Below are positions 41,812 to 52,174 of a stretch of DNA of 56,263 nucleotides, piece after piece (the first letter of the stretch is position 1; each line of letters opens with the position of its first letter). The notes beneath the pieces are model-generated. The model had not been told where the DNA came from and did no database searches. It saw only the letters and a program-made list of their open reading frames with translations. The position numbers were made by a program, and so were the translations under genes. The DNA comes from Cytobacillus eiseniae (GTDB taxonomy: Bacteria; Bacillota; Bacilli; Bacillales; Cytobacillaceae). The DNA lies in the NCBI RefSeq assembly GCF_017874625.1, contig NZ_JAGIKZ010000026.1, positions 1-56,263 of the forward strand, in the 5' to 3' direction.

Positions 41812-42515
41812 CTCTCCTCCGCTCCAGTCCACGAAACAATTAGACGATACCCAGCGCCTCTCACTGTCTCAACCGCATCTTTAATTCCAAGTTCCTGGAA
41901 CTTTTTCCTGACCCTTGTGATATTGACATTCAGTGTATTTTCATCAACGTATACATGATCATCCCATAGTTTTTCTAGTAAATCTTCCCGCCCAGCAACA
42001 CGTGGATAGCGCTCCATTAGACTTTCAATAATATCTGTTTCTTTTTTCGATAATGAAACAAGCTTTTTGTTAAAGGATAATTCCATTCTTTCCGGAAAAA
42101 GCTTTAGTCCCTCTTTCTCTAATACCCGTTCTTGCGCCTGCACTGCATATTCCCCATACGCACGGCGAAGTTGACTACGAATCTTAGCCATCACAATTTC
42201 CGGATGAAAGGGTTTTGTAATAAAATCATCTCCACCATTTTCCAAAGCCATTACCTGATCCATCTCTCCTGTTCTAGCTGAGATAAAGATCACTGGACAA
42301 ATGGAGGCCTTTCGAATTTGTCTGCACCAATAATAGCCATCATAGCTTGGGAGGTTAATATCTAGCAAAACTAGATCTGGTGCGTATTCATTAAAATGAT
42401 CTATTACATGATCAAAATCTGTTACCTTAAAGACATGATAGCCATATTTTTCAATATATGACTGTAAATGCTCTGCGATTTTCGGGTCATCCTCTACGAT
42501 CATCATTTTCTGCAT
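41808..42515 (-). CDS. BceR-type response regulator
   Basis: 235 aa OmpR-family. Receiver with VEDD (7-10), phospho-acceptor in LVLLDINLPSYDG (Asp ~52), Thr/Ala and Lys (TKPF) all intact; winged helix with NTLNVNITRVRKKF and TVRGAGYRL. Cognate to the kinase whose gene overlaps it. Its target is probably the inverted repeat at 40809-40824. Confidence 0.9.
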   Translation of the reverse strand: MQKMMIVEDDPKIAEHLQSYIEKYGYHVFKVTDFDHVIDHFNEYAPDLVLLDINLPSYDGYYWCRQIRKASICPVIFISARTGEMDQVMALENGGDDFITKPFHPEIVMAKIRSQLRRAYGEYAVQAQERVLEKEGLKLFPERMELSFNKKLVSLSKKETDIIESLMERYPRVAGREDLLEKLWDDHVYVDENTLNVNITRVRKKFQELGIKDAVETVRGAGYRLIVSWTGAEER

Positions 42516-42611
42516 ATTCCTTTTCTCCTTCTTTCAAAACTATTATGTCACAGTGAATACATATGTAATCCTACTAACACATATAGAGCAATAACCCACT
42601 GTTTGCTTTCT

Positions 42612-42680
42612 AGAGACCTATTTGGTAAACCATTCATTCTAACAATTGTTTTAAAAACAACAATTTTTTAGAAAAGAGCC
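42612..42680 (+). repeat. Fragment of intergenic repeat element
   Basis: Matches the right end of the element at 22604/26604: acctatttggtaaaccattc, then attctaacaattg and ttagaaaagagcc. The rest of 42516-42785 shows no gene. Confidence 0.75.
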
Positions 42681-42785
42681 TTATTAATAAAATTCCTTTT
42701 AAAAATAACACTCCATATAATCAGCTTTTGCATAGACTACACTTACTATCTTAATAAACTTTTAACAATGTATCATCAACAAAAA

Positions 42786-42823
42786 AATGGAGCATATGAT
42801 TCAAATGAATCATATGCTCCATT
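42786..42823 (-). terminator. Terminator after the chemoreceptor gene
   Basis: Perfect 17-bp stem AATGGAGCATATGATTC / GAATCATATGCTCCATT, AAAT loop, T-run on the minus strand. Confidence 0.92.
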
Positions 42824-42842
42824 GTCCCTTCTATACAATTAA

Positions 42843-44840
42843 CTATTCCTCTATTTTAAAACGTTTCACCGTTTCACTTAAATCATTTGCCATATCACTT
42901 AATTGAAGAGATGAAGATCCGATCGTCCGAATCGCTGTTACTTGCTCTTCAATGGAAGCATTCATTTCTTGAATCGATGCTGCCGCTTGCTCAGTTACTG
43001 CAGATATATTAGAAATCGCCCCTACAACTTGATCTTTATTTTCATTCATTGCATTTACTTCGTTGGCAGCTTCATGAACAGAGGTCATTAACATGCGAAT
43101 ATTTTCATTGATATTCTCAAAAATCGTTTTAGTAGACTCAACTGCTTCATTCTCTAGCTCTTTGCTTTTTTTCGATTGCTTCATTGATTGAATGACTTTG
43201 TTTGAGCCTTCTTCCACCTCAATTAATGTAGATTGGACTCTTGTTGTAGCCTTTGCTGTTTGCTCAGCAAGCTTACGCACTTCATCAGCAACAACAGCAA
43301 AGCCTTTCCCACTTTCTCCTGCACGGGCTGCTTCAATACTTGCATTTAATGCCAATAAATTCGTTTGATCAGAAATATCGGTAATGGTACCAATGATCTC
43401 TTCGATATTTCTTAATTGAGTTAATAGATTATCGATTACTTCTTCCACTGTCAATAATTCATATTGAGACTGCTGTGAAAGAACGGATAATTGTTCGATT
43501 GCTTCAGTGCCCTGATCCACTAATTTTTCAGCGGCTACTGACTTTTGATTCATTGTTTCCATTTTTCCATTCACATTAAGAAGCTGGCTTGCAAAGGAAA
43601 CCGTTAGTGCTTTTGTGTGTTCTGCATCTTCTGCCTGCTGCTCGGTGCCTTTTGCAATATCTTCAATCGCCTTTTTAACTTCACTGCTTGAGGCAATCGT
43701 TTCCTCCGTAACAGCACTTAAACTATCAACAGAGGAGGAAGTTTCAGTCGCAGAAAGTTTAATAGAAGAAACCATAGACCTAAGCTGTTCAATCATTTGA
43801 TTAAAACTTCTTGTGAGCATACCAATTTCATCTCTGCCTTTTGACTGAATATTAATGCTTAGATTTCCATTTGCTACCTCTTCTGCTTTTTCATGCAACA
43901 TTATAATTGGCTTAGCAATTTTTGCAGACACAAAGATGATGATAGCACAAGCAACTGCTACACCAATTAACCCAAGTATTAAGCTAATATTACGTACATT
44001 TGCCGCCATTGCATACAAATTCCTTTCTTCATATGCAACGCCAAGCTTCCAGCCCAATTCATCCAGTGTTGTATAGTAAAGTTTTCTATCTACTCCATCT
44101 TGTTTATAAGAAATAAATTGTGAGATTGCCTCTTGTTCATATACCTTTTTAACAACATCAATATCCTTTACGTATTCTCCTTTTAAGGTAGGATGTGCAA
44201 GGGCAAAGCCTGTTTTGTCAAATAGAAATGCATACCCTTCATTCCCTACTCCACTCTGATTAACAATATTTTCTATAACGGAGAGATTAAAGTTTAAAGC
44301 TATAACACCTATTATTTCACCTGAGTCTTCAGCTTGAAACGCCTTTACAGCAGTGATAACAAATTCTCCATCTTCATCATTTTTATACGGTTCAGTCCAC
44401 AATACTTTACTTGGATCCTCAAGAGCCAACTTATACCAAGACGTTTCTGTAGGGTCATAATCCTTCCCCAAATCAGGCATTGGAGTGGAGTAAATTCGCT
44501 TATCCTTTGTCCCAAAATAAATAGAAGTCACTTCAGGTGTATTAGCTAAATAATTTTCAAATTCGCGATTAAATGCTTCCCACCTCACTGGATCATCCTT
44601 AAGAACAATATGGATTAGGTGTTCATTTTGACTATAGATTTTTAATGTATCTGTGAAATTTCTTAACCCTGTGACTACATCGTTTTCTAAATTCTCGGTT
44701 GTTTGTTTCCCTTGCTCCAATGCCGATTCTACTACATCCTTTTTTATGATAATATTTGAAACAAGTTGTGTTGAGAATAAGATGATTGCGAGAAGAATCA
44801 CAAAGGTTAGTACCAATTTCCATTTTAACTTATTAAACAT
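42843..44840 (-). CDS. Methyl-accepting chemotaxis protein (dCACHE)
   Basis: 665 aa. Helix 1 (~7-30), extracellular double-CACHE ligand domain (~35-280; [31 protein letters not shown]), helix 2 (~285-305), HAMP (~306-360) and a 36-helical-heptad-type signalling domain with hairpin tip [48 protein letters not shown]. dCACHE receptors usually bind amino acids or organic acids. Lone gene with its own terminator. Confidence 0.93.
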   Translation of the reverse strand: MFNKLKWKLVLTFVILLAIILFSTQLVSNIIIKKDVVESALEQGKQTTENLENDVVTGLRNFTDTLKIYSQNEHLIHIVLKDDPVRWEAFNREFENYLANTPEVTSIYFGTKDKRIYSTPMPDLGKDYDPTETSWYKLALEDPSKVLWTEPYKNDEDGEFVITAVKAFQAEDSGEIIGVIALNFNLSVIENIVNQSGVGNEGYAFLFDKTGFALAHPTLKGEYVKDIDVVKKVYEQEAISQFISYKQDGVDRKLYYTTLDELGWKLGVAYEERNLYAMAANVRNISLILGLIGVAVACAIIIFVSAKIAKPIIMLHEKAEEVANGNLSINIQSKGRDEIGMLTRSFNQMIEQLRSMVSSIKLSATETSSSVDSLSAVTEETIASSSEVKKAIEDIAKGTEQQAEDAEHTKALTVSFASQLLNVNGKMETMNQKSVAAEKLVDQGTEAIEQLSVLSQQSQYELLTVEEVIDNLLTQLRNIEEIIGTITDISDQTNLLALNASIEAARAGESGKGFAVVADEVRKLAEQTAKATTRVQSTLIEVEEGSNKVIQSMKQSKKSKELENEAVESTKTIFENINENIRMLMTSVHEAANEVNAMNENKDQVVGAISNISAVTEQAAASIQEMNASIEEQVTAIRTIGSSSLQLSDMANDLSETVKRFKIEE

Positions 44841-45066
44841 ACTTTCCCCCCATTGTACTATATAAAGAAGTTCATTAACTGGAACTTTTCTTCCAATACT
44901 TTAGTGCTTATTCATTTAATCATGGATAAATCAGCTCTTCAATCTACAATATTTTCCAAGCTATACAAATAGATCCATAGACAAAGGGATATCTAAACTG
45001 GAAGAACTCTTCCTTTTAATAAAGGAAGGCTACAGCCTGCGATTTTATAATTTCCTGACCATAAAA

Positions 45067-45094
45067 AAAGATGCCCAATATATTGGACATCTTT
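45067..45094 (-). terminator. Terminator after the sugar cluster
   Basis: Fourteen-bp near-perfect stem AAAGATGCCCAATA / TATTGGACATCTTT with T7 tail on the minus strand. Confidence 0.88.
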
Positions 45095-45110
45095 CACAAT
45101 GATTAATTGC

Positions 45111-46775
45111 TTACACTTTATATAGCCTTGCCTCATATGGAGCAAGCTTGATTGTTGCTGTTTCCATATGATCTTCCACTTCATGATTAGCCAGCAATAA
45201 ATTAATACTTTTATAATTAATCCCATCTACCTGATCCACTATCACAGACTTTTCCGCTAAGTTACACAAAACAATCACTCGCTCCTGCCCCAATGTACGA
45301 GTATACGCATAGAGTGCAGGGTGTTCTTCCAACACTAAATCATATGCTCCATAAACAAAAACCTCGTTCGATTTACGTAATTGAACCATTTTTTTATAAA
45401 AGTTGAATACAGATTGTGGATCCTTTTTCTGTGCCTCCACATTAATCTCCGTATAATTCGGGTTCACCCCAAGCCATGGTTTACCTTTTGTAAACCCAGC
45501 ATTTTCTTCTGCTGACCATTGCATCGGTGTTCTAGAGTTATCCCTGCTTGTTTGGCTAATAATAGCCATTACATGTTCCGGAGATTCACCTTGCTGTACT
45601 CGATGATTATACAAATTTCTAGTTGCGACGTCATTATAATCTTCTATCGATGAAAACGTCACATTCGTCATTCCTAATTCCTGTCCTTGGTAAATAAACG
45701 GGGTCCCTTGCATAAAGAAGTACATCATTGCTAATGATGTTGCACTTTCCCGCCAGAGTTCTCCATCATTTCCCCAAGTAGAAACAGAGCGTGCCTTATC
45801 ATGATTTTCGATAAATAAAGCATTCCATCCGATTCCTTCTAGAGCCTTCTGCCACTTTGTTAACACTTGTTTAAGCTCTAGAATATCGAGTTTTTTCTTC
45901 ACTTCCGCATCCCATAGGCTTAAATGCTCAAATTGAAAAATTAAATTAAATTTCCCTTCTGTCCAATCAACCCATTCATGAATATCTTCAATGCCAACAC
46001 CATTGGCTTCTCCAACCGTCATAATGTCATATTTCGCAAAGGTTTCTTGCTTTAATTCCTCAAGAAAGGCCATAATGCCAGGAACATTCATATACTTCTC
46101 CCATGCAGGAACATAAGGAAGATGATCTGGATTTGGCATGTCCGTAAATGCTTTGTCCTTTTTTATATGACTGATCGCATCCACTCGGAATCCATTAACT
46201 CCTTTATCAAGCCACCACTTGATCATTGTAAATAATGCCTTTCTTACATCTTCGTTCTCCCAATTTAAATCAGGCTGTTTTTTGGAAAATAAGTGTAAAT
46301 AGTATTGCTCCGTTTCCTGATCAAGCTCCCATGCTGATCCATTGAAAATACTTCCCCAGTTATTTGGTTCTTTTCCATTTTCGCCATCTCTCCAAATATA
46401 CCAATCCCGTTTCTCAGATGTCTTTGAAGCTCTTGATTCAATGAACCAAGGATGCTCATCACTCGTATGATTGATGACTAAATCAATGATCATCTTCATG
46501 CCGCGCCCGTGTACCTCATCAAGAAGCTGGTCAAAATCCGCCATTGTACCAAAATCCGCCATAATTTCTTGATAATCACTAATATCATAGCCATTATCAT
46601 CATTAGGTGATTGATAAACTGGACAGATCCAAATGACATCGATCCCTAAATCTTGGAGGTAGTCTAATCGTGAAATTAGTCCCTGCAAGTCTCCAATTCC
46701 ATCATTATTTGAATCTTGAAAGCTTCGGGGGTACACTTGATAAACAACTGATTCTTTCCACCATATTTTCTTCAT
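45111..46775 (-). CDS. GH13 alpha-glucosidase, probable alpha-1,4 specificity
   Basis: 554 aa, GH13 subfamily 31. Catalytic nucleophile Asp199 in GFRVDAIS, acid Glu256 in TVGEANG, transition-state Asp in ENHDKARS; Ca/structural DSNNDGIGDL. The residue after the nucleophile is Ala200; Val there is associated with alpha-1,6 (isomaltose) preference and smaller residues with alpha-1,4, so this enzyme may cut maltose and maltodextrin while its paralogue at 52175-53866 cuts 1,6 bonds. No signal peptide, so cytoplasmic. ATG 46775 with GAGGG five nt upstream. Last gene of the cluster. Confidence 0.9.
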   Translation of the reverse strand: MKKIWWKESVVYQVYPRSFQDSNNDGIGDLQGLISRLDYLQDLGIDVIWICPVYQSPNDDNGYDISDYQEIMADFGTMADFDQLLDEVHGRGMKMIIDLVINHTSDEHPWFIESRASKTSEKRDWYIWRDGENGKEPNNWGSIFNGSAWELDQETEQYYLHLFSKKQPDLNWENEDVRKALFTMIKWWLDKGVNGFRVDAISHIKKDKAFTDMPNPDHLPYVPAWEKYMNVPGIMAFLEELKQETFAKYDIMTVGEANGVGIEDIHEWVDWTEGKFNLIFQFEHLSLWDAEVKKKLDILELKQVLTKWQKALEGIGWNALFIENHDKARSVSTWGNDGELWRESATSLAMMYFFMQGTPFIYQGQELGMTNVTFSSIEDYNDVATRNLYNHRVQQGESPEHVMAIISQTSRDNSRTPMQWSAEENAGFTKGKPWLGVNPNYTEINVEAQKKDPQSVFNFYKKMVQLRKSNEVFVYGAYDLVLEEHPALYAYTRTLGQERVIVLCNLAEKSVIVDQVDGINYKSINLLLANHEVEDHMETATIKLAPYEARLYKV

Positions 46776-46809
46776 GATATCCCTCATTTATCTGTCTACT
46801 CTATTTGTC

Positions 46810-47835
46810 TTATTCTATAAGCCTTCTGCATGATTCTCTTTCAATTAGAGTCGTTGGTACATAGTGATGCTTAACCTCAACCTCAGGATCAAGCATTTGT
46901 TCTAATAGATAGTTCGTCGCTTCCAAGCCCAGCTCAAATATTGAAATATCAACAGTTGTTAAAGGAGGCTTTACATAAGCAGATAAAGCATGATTATTGA
47001 AGCTTACGATCGAAACATCCTCAGGTACTCGAATGGATAGCTCCTCTAAATAACGAATCACCTCATATGCAACTAGGTCATCATGGGCGACAATGGCAGT
47101 CGGTCGGGTGTTTTGCTTCATCAACTCATGGATTCCGCTCTTGCCCTTTGTTTTAAATACATGATCATGAATAAAATACGCATCTGAATAAGGAAAACCC
47201 GCTTCACTTATTGCTTTTTGATACCCATCTAAACGATCAGATGAAACGACATAATCAAGATTCCCACCAATAAAGGCAATCTGCTTATGTCCCAATTTAT
47301 AGAGATAATTGACCAAATCATTGGCAATCTTTTTATTATCATTATCAATGTATGTGATTTCATTTTCCGAGTGATAGGGGCGACCTACCATCGTAAATGG
47401 AAATCCCGATTCCTTTAAATAATTCATTGTTCGATCATTTACACGGGAATATAGAAGAATGATTCCATCTACCTTTCTTCCTTGCACCATTGCCATTACT
47501 TCTTGATAAATTTCTTCCTCCGTCCCGCCAGTAGATAAATAGATCCCATATTGCCTAGCATGAGCACTCGTACAAATACCGCGAATGACTTCTGGAAAAA
47601 AGGGATTTTGGAAGGCAAGTGAAGTAGAATGCGCCATAATCACACCAATTGTTTTCGTGCTTTTCGCCGCCAAGTTTCTTGCTTGGAAATTTGGATGATA
47701 GTCTAAGCGCGCCATCACTTCCCTAACTTTACGCTTTGTTTGTTCACTAATTCTTGGACTATCAGCAATTACACGGGAAACAGTTGACGGGGAAACATTT
47801 GCTTCCTTTGCAACATCAATTATCGTAACAGTCAT
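46810..47835 (-). CDS. LacI-family maltose-type repressor (MalR-like)
   Basis: 341 aa. HTH TIIDVAKEANVSPSTVSRVIADSPRIS (4-30), hinge ARNLAAKSTKTIG, then the periplasmic-binding-like effector domain. It lies inside the sugar cluster between the permease and glucosidase genes, and three LacI-type operators occur upstream of the cluster's transcription units (51091, 51135 and 53922). It most likely represses uptake and hydrolysis genes until maltose or isomaltose is present. Confidence 0.9.
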   Translation of the reverse strand: MTVTIIDVAKEANVSPSTVSRVIADSPRISEQTKRKVREVMARLDYHPNFQARNLAAKSTKTIGVIMAHSTSLAFQNPFFPEVIRGICTSAHARQYGIYLSTGGTEEEIYQEVMAMVQGRKVDGIILLYSRVNDRTMNYLKESGFPFTMVGRPYHSENEITYIDNDNKKIANDLVNYLYKLGHKQIAFIGGNLDYVVSSDRLDGYQKAISEAGFPYSDAYFIHDHVFKTKGKSGIHELMKQNTRPTAIVAHDDLVAYEVIRYLEELSIRVPEDVSIVSFNNHALSAYVKPPLTTVDISIFELGLEATNYLLEQMLDPEVEVKHHYVPTTLIERESCRRLIE

Positions 47836-47859
47836 TGGAATCCCCCCCTTTTCCCCATT

Positions 47860-48678
47860 TTACTTTACTGCTCCATCTGATACACCTTTTATTATCTCTC
47901 TTTGTGCAAAGAAATACAGAACAATCACTGGGATGATGGCTAATGTTAAACCGGCCAATGCTAGATGCCATTGTTTCGTATATTCTCCAAAGAAAAAGAA
48001 CATCTTTAACGGAATTGTTTCCATTCCCTGCTGATTAATCACAAGCGACGGAAGCAAGTAATCATTCCAAATCCAGATCGTATTTAGAATAGCTACTGTT
48101 ACTGTAATTGGTTTTAGCATCGGAAAGATAATATACCAAAACACCTGAAATTTATTCGCTCCATCGATAATAGCTGCCTCATCCAACGTTTTCGGAATCG
48201 AGTTCAGTGCGCCATGGTATAAAAAGATCGATAGACTTGCCCCAAACCCTAAATACATAAAAATTAAACCACCACGATTTAACATATCAAACTTTCCAAA
48301 AATCGTGATTAACGGAATCATAACCGATTGAAAGGGGATCAGCATCGCAGCAACAAAAACGAAAAAAATAAAGGTGCTAAATTTACTTTTCACCCTTGAT
48401 AGGGCATAAGCTGCCATTGATGAAAAAAGAATGATTATTACAACACTAACGACTGTAATAAATACCGAATTTGCAAACGTCTTTAAAAAATCTAATTCCA
48501 TAAACGCCTGTACATAGTTATCAAAAGTCACCTTGCTCGGCGGACTTAATGTGTCCTCAAATATTTCACGCTTTGTTTTCAATGAGTTGACAATCATTAA
48601 ATAGAACGGCGCTAACCAAAGTAGAGCCAAAAAGATCCCAAGGACCTCAAGTGGAATTAAATACGGCTTTCGCATCAC
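47860..48678 (-). CDS. Sugar ABC permease, MalG-like (CUT1)
   Basis: 272 aa, six helices. EAA loop DEAAIIDGANKFQVFWYIIFPMLKP (~173-197) contacts the ATPase. It overlaps the partner permease gene by ATGA. No ATPase gene occurs in the cluster, so a shared MsmX-type ATPase encoded elsewhere is probably used, as for other Bacillus CUT1 importers. Confidence 0.9.
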   Translation of the reverse strand: MMRKPYLIPLEVLGIFLALLWLAPFYLMIVNSLKTKREIFEDTLSPPSKVTFDNYVQAFMELDFLKTFANSVFITVVSVVIIILFSSMAAYALSRVKSKFSTFIFFVFVAAMLIPFQSVMIPLITIFGKFDMLNRGGLIFMYLGFGASLSIFLYHGALNSIPKTLDEAAIIDGANKFQVFWYIIFPMLKPITVTVAILNTIWIWNDYLLPSLVINQQGMETIPLKMFFFFGEYTKQWHLALAGLTLAIIPVIVLYFFAQREIIKGVSDGAVK

Positions 48679-49535
48679 ATTTCCACCTCACGTTTCTTAG
48701 ACAGATACACTTGAAGCAAAGCAATAACCGCTACAATGATGAAGAAGATTACAGCCTTCGCTTGTCCATAGGCCATTTCATAGCGGCCAAAAGCAGTATT
48801 AAAAATTTCCATTGCGACCATTTGTGTAGAGTTATAAGGACCTCCACCTGTTAATGATAGGTTTTGATCATATAGCTTAAATGTATTTGATAATGTTAAA
48901 AACATACTTACTGTAAATGCGGGTGCAACGAGCGGAAAGACAATATGACGAAACCGCTGAAATGCATTTGCACCATCGATTTCAGCTGCTTCAATTAATT
49001 CACTCGATACGCCTTCAAGATAGGCAATATAAATAACCATGATATATCCAGACATTTGCCAGCTCATAAGAATAACAAGTCCCCAAAAACCTGTATTCGG
49101 TGTCGATAGCCAGCCCTTTAAGCTTTCTATTCCTACAAGTGAGCCAAATCCTGCAAATGCTTTCGTGAAAATAAATTGCCAGATAAACCCAAGGATAAGT
49201 CCACCAATTAAGTTCGGCATGAAGAAGATTGTCCGTAATGCTTTATTTGTTTTTAATTTAGCTGTTACGAGTAATGCAAGTGACAGCCCAATAAGATTAA
49301 TTAGAATAATAGACACTATGGAAAACTTGATCGTGAACCAAAGAGAATCTAGAAATCTTTTATCTTGAAATAGTGCTTTATAATGATCAAACCCAACAAA
49401 GCCTTTCGTCTGAATTCCATTCCAATCTGTGAAGGAATAATAAACACCAAGAAGCAAAGGTGCGATTACTACTAATACTAATGCTGCTAATACAGGCATT
49501 AGAAAAAGCCAATAAGTAAGATCTTGTTTTCGCAT
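48675..49535 (-). CDS. Sugar ABC permease, MalF-like (CUT1)
   Basis: 286 aa, six helices, EAA loop IEAAEIDGANAFQRFRHIVFPLVAP (~184-208). It lacks the large periplasmic insertion of enteric MalF, as normal for Gram-positive importers. AAAGAGGTG precedes the start. It is separated from the binding-protein gene by a terminator-containing gap (49536-49767), so it is probably expressed at a lower level. Confidence 0.9.
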   Translation of the reverse strand: MRKQDLTYWLFLMPVLAALVLVVIAPLLLGVYYSFTDWNGIQTKGFVGFDHYKALFQDKRFLDSLWFTIKFSIVSIILINLIGLSLALLVTAKLKTNKALRTIFFMPNLIGGLILGFIWQFIFTKAFAGFGSLVGIESLKGWLSTPNTGFWGLVILMSWQMSGYIMVIYIAYLEGVSSELIEAAEIDGANAFQRFRHIVFPLVAPAFTVSMFLTLSNTFKLYDQNLSLTGGGPYNSTQMVAMEIFNTAFGRYEMAYGQAKAVIFFIIVAVIALLQVYLSKKREVEM

Positions 49536-49614
49536 TTAGTCACCTCTTTCTATCGCGAAAGACATTGATTCCAGATTAACAAACCGCCACTTTTCCCATT
49601 ACGTATAGAATCAA

Positions 49615-49708
49615 ACATGATTAGGTAAAAAACAGGCATACTAGCTTGCTGGCCAACCATATTTATTTAATCAAATGATTCAATGCACGCACTTTTAGAA
49701 AAGAGCCT
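49615..49708 (+). repeat. Degenerate copy of intergenic repeat element
   Basis: Contains gattaggtaaaaaacagg and, at the right, ttttagaaaagagcc, like the ends of the element at 26604-26855, with most of the core missing or changed. Confidence 0.5.
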
Positions 49709-49714
49709 TTTCAT

Positions 49715-49746
49715 AAAACAAAGTAGCACAAGGGCTACTTTGTTTT
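49715..49746 (-). terminator. Terminator/processing hairpin after the binding-protein gene
   Basis: Thirteen-bp stem AAAACAAAGTAGC / GCTACTTTGTTTT, loop of six. Located between the solute-binding protein and permease genes, where leaky termination would give excess binding protein. Confidence 0.85.
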
Positions 49747-49767
49747 AAATTTTCACATGTACGACGA

Positions 49768-51066
49768 TTAACGTGAAGACCCCCAAACCTTTTTCGTTGT
49801 ATTGATTACATCATCCCAACTCGCTTCATCACTTAAATACCTTTGAATCTCAACACCTAATTCATTTTCTCCCCATCCTGTTGGATAGCCCATAAATGTC
49901 CAGCCAATTGTTTTCCCTTTTTCTGAATACTCATATACATCCTTAGAGAGCGGATCAGCTATTTTCGTAGAATCATATCCTTCATATGCCGGAATAAAAT
50001 TAAAATCACTTACGACTGTTTCTTTGCCAGTCTCCGAAGTGTATAACCAATCTAGGAATTCTTTCGCTTCTTTGACAACGGCTTCATCAGCATTGCTATT
50101 TACACCCCAATACATCGGAATTCCTACTGGAATACGGTCCCCTTCATACCCTTCTACAGGAATAGGCAAAATGCCAATGCCATTTTGCGCAAATTCTTCA
50201 TCAATACTAGCAATTGAGCCATAGACCCAGTTACCTTGTTGAATGATCGCAACCTTTTGTAAAGAGAACAGCTCTTCAACTTGCTGTGAATAATCAAGAC
50301 TTACTGTAGGTTGAACAGAATAGTCATTTTGAAGATCGAGTATTTTTTTGAATGCCTCTCCATATTGGAACTCAACTTCTTTTGCACTAAAAGCCTTTAA
50401 GACATTATTATCAAATTCAGGAGCTAGGAATGTATTTGATAAATGCAAGCCTGTTACCCATTTTTCCTTTCCTGGTAATGCAAAGACAGCCTCAAGCCCT
50501 AATTCACCTTTTTTACTGTCTAACTCTTTTACCGCCGTTTCTAATGATGCATAGTCTACAATCGATGCTGGATCAATCCCAGCTTCTGCAAATACATTTT
50601 TGTTATAGATGAAACCATATCCTTCCTGATTGTATGGAAGGCCTAATACTTCACCATCGACTGTAACTCCATCAAGTGTTCCCTCTAATGCCACATCAGC
50701 TGCTGCAGTATCAGATAGATCAGCTAATTTATCTTTCCAATCTTCTACATCCTGCGGTCCACCAATATTATAGATTGCTGGTTCATTTCCTGAAGCAAAT
50801 TTAGAACGGAGGGCTGCACCGTAATCTTCGCCACCGCCAACAGTTGTAATATTTATCTTTACATTTTCATGCTCTTTTTCATATGCCTTTGCAACCTCTT
50901 CAAACTGATCTTTAAACTCTACCTTAAATTGAAAAATATCTAGGGATACCTGTTCACCTTTTGGCTTTGATTCTGATGTACTCCATTCATCTGAGCTACA
51001 CCCTGTTAAAATGCCAGCTAATCCTAAAGAAACCGCGAATAATCCTGCACGCCATTTACTTTTCAT
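49768..51066 (-). CDS. Maltodextrin-type solute-binding lipoprotein
   Basis: 432 aa. Signal peptide with lipobox LTGC (Cys ~23); solute-binding fold with SLDIFQFKVEFKDQFEEVAKAYEKEHENVKI and the C-terminal TKKVWGSSR. CUT1 family, binding an oligosaccharide (maltodextrin, isomaltose or palatinose; context suggests alpha-glucosides). ATG 51066 follows GGTGGGGGAG; the 44-residue upstream extension would translate the operator region. Controlled by operators at 51091 and 51135. Confidence 0.9.
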   Translation of the reverse strand: MKSKWRAGLFAVSLGLAGILTGCSSDEWSTSESKPKGEQVSLDIFQFKVEFKDQFEEVAKAYEKEHENVKINITTVGGGEDYGAALRSKFASGNEPAIYNIGGPQDVEDWKDKLADLSDTAAADVALEGTLDGVTVDGEVLGLPYNQEGYGFIYNKNVFAEAGIDPASIVDYASLETAVKELDSKKGELGLEAVFALPGKEKWVTGLHLSNTFLAPEFDNNVLKAFSAKEVEFQYGEAFKKILDLQNDYSVQPTVSLDYSQQVEELFSLQKVAIIQQGNWVYGSIASIDEEFAQNGIGILPIPVEGYEGDRIPVGIPMYWGVNSNADEAVVKEAKEFLDWLYTSETGKETVVSDFNFIPAYEGYDSTKIADPLSKDVYEYSEKGKTIGWTFMGYPTGWGENELGVEIQRYLSDEASWDDVINTTKKVWGSSR

Positions 51067-51090
51067 TTTCTCTCCCCCACCTTTTATTAT

Positions 51091-51112
51091 TTTGCGAAAA
51101 CGTTTGCACAAA
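51091..51112. promoter_or_regulatory. LacI-type operator O1
   Basis: A 22-bp imperfect palindrome centred on ACGT with core GCGAAAACGTTTGC, 25 bp upstream of the binding-protein start codon and downstream of the likely transcription start. Matches the MalR/CcpA consensus class. Confidence 0.75.
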
Positions 51113-51134
51113 TGACTAAAAAGAACGGCAAAGC

Positions 51135-51159
51135 TTGTGAAAGCGTTTGCACAATTATA
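51135..51159 (-). promoter_or_regulatory. Binding-protein gene -10 region with LacI/cre-type operator O2
   Basis: Operator TTGTGAAAGCGTTTGCACAA (51135-51154) with flawless outer arms abuts -10 TATAAT (51154-51159, minus strand), so it covers the start of transcription. The core TGAAAGCGTTTGCA also fits the CcpA cre consensus closely. Its centre is 43 bp from that of O1. Confidence 0.75.
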
Positions 51160-51288
51160 ATCTGAATTTATCCTACCACATCTTCTAGGCGATAACAACT
51201 AATTTATTTAAAATTCTGTTTATTATCCAGAAAAATATTTGCTTGCTACAAATGAAAGATTCATAGGCAATACACCTTCTCGATTTTA

Positions 51289-52173
51289 TTAAATTAAGAG
51301 CATAGCTGCCCCGAGCATCCCGGCTTCATTTCCAAAACTAGCTCGCTTCACTTCAAGAGGTTTTAATTTAAGTGGTTCTATCTTTTCTAAAAACAGCTCC
51401 CACCAATCTTCTGCTGATTCCGAAACCCCGCCTCCAATAACAACACAGTCCATATCCAATATTGCTTGTAAATTTGAAATGATAATGGCAAAATCAGAAA
51501 GAAATTGTTCTTGAATAGCCTTTGCAACAATATGACCATTAGCAGCCATTTTAAATAATTGATGAGGTAGAATCCATTCACCTGTTTCTGAATCAAGAAG
51601 ATTATTTTCCTTAATAATCCTTCTTAGTGCTGAACCTGATACATATTGTTCACTGCATCCCTTTCTCCCACAACTACAAAGCTGGCCATGCGGATACAGG
51701 ATCAAATGTCCTACTTCTCCAGCACCCCCATGAGTGCCATTCACGATTTGTCCGTCAAAAATAATTCCCCCACCTAGTCCAGTTCCAACGGTCAAACAGA
51801 TCACTCTTCGAAAGTTCTTTGCTTCCCCTAATCTTGCTTCTGCAAGAGCAGCACAGTTTGCATCATTATTTATTTCCACTTGGAGACCTGTCGCTGCTTG
51901 TAATTGCGCTTTTACAGAAGTTCCCTGCCAACCTTCTAATTCCTTTTCAAAGGTAATAACCCCTGTTTCAGCATCGACCATTCCCCTTGTGCCAATGCCA
52001 ATACCTGTCAGATTCGGGTAAACTCTTTTCAGTTCGAGTATCTGTTCTTCTAAATAAGGATATAACGGCAACTTTGTAGGGACTGTTAGATCCTTTACGA
52101 CCTTCCCATTTTCATTAACCACTCCAAAGCGTATTTTTGTTCCTCCAATATCCACACCTAGAATTTGCTTCAA
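51289..52173 (-). CDS. ROK-family glucokinase/sugar kinase
   Basis: 294 aa. ATP motif GVDIGGTKIRFGV (5-17), catalytic NNDANCAALAE (~102-112), GTGLGGGII, and zinc motif LCSCGRKGCSEQYVSG (~166-181). It phosphorylates glucose released by the glucosidases. TTG 52173 is chosen because GGAGG lies seven nt upstream; it begins one nt after the stop of the preceding glucosidase gene, so the two are coupled. An ATG-type start at 52212 would overlap that gene. Confidence 0.88.
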   Translation of the reverse strand: MKQILGVDIGGTKIRFGVVNENGKVVKDLTVPTKLPLYPYLEEQILELKRVYPNLTGIGIGTRGMVDAETGVITFEKELEGWQGTSVKAQLQAATGLQVEINNDANCAALAEARLGEAKNFRRVICLTVGTGLGGGIIFDGQIVNGTHGGAGEVGHLILYPHGQLCSCGRKGCSEQYVSGSALRRIIKENNLLDSETGEWILPHQLFKMAANGHIVAKAIQEQFLSDFAIIISNLQAILDMDCVVIGGGVSESAEDWWELFLEKIEPLKLKPLEVKRASFGNEAGMLGAAMLLI

Positions 52174-52174
52174 C

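Noticed and set aside
44993..45226. 77-codon minus-strand ORF
   Set aside because: It overlaps the 3' end of the glucosidase gene and its terminator in another frame.
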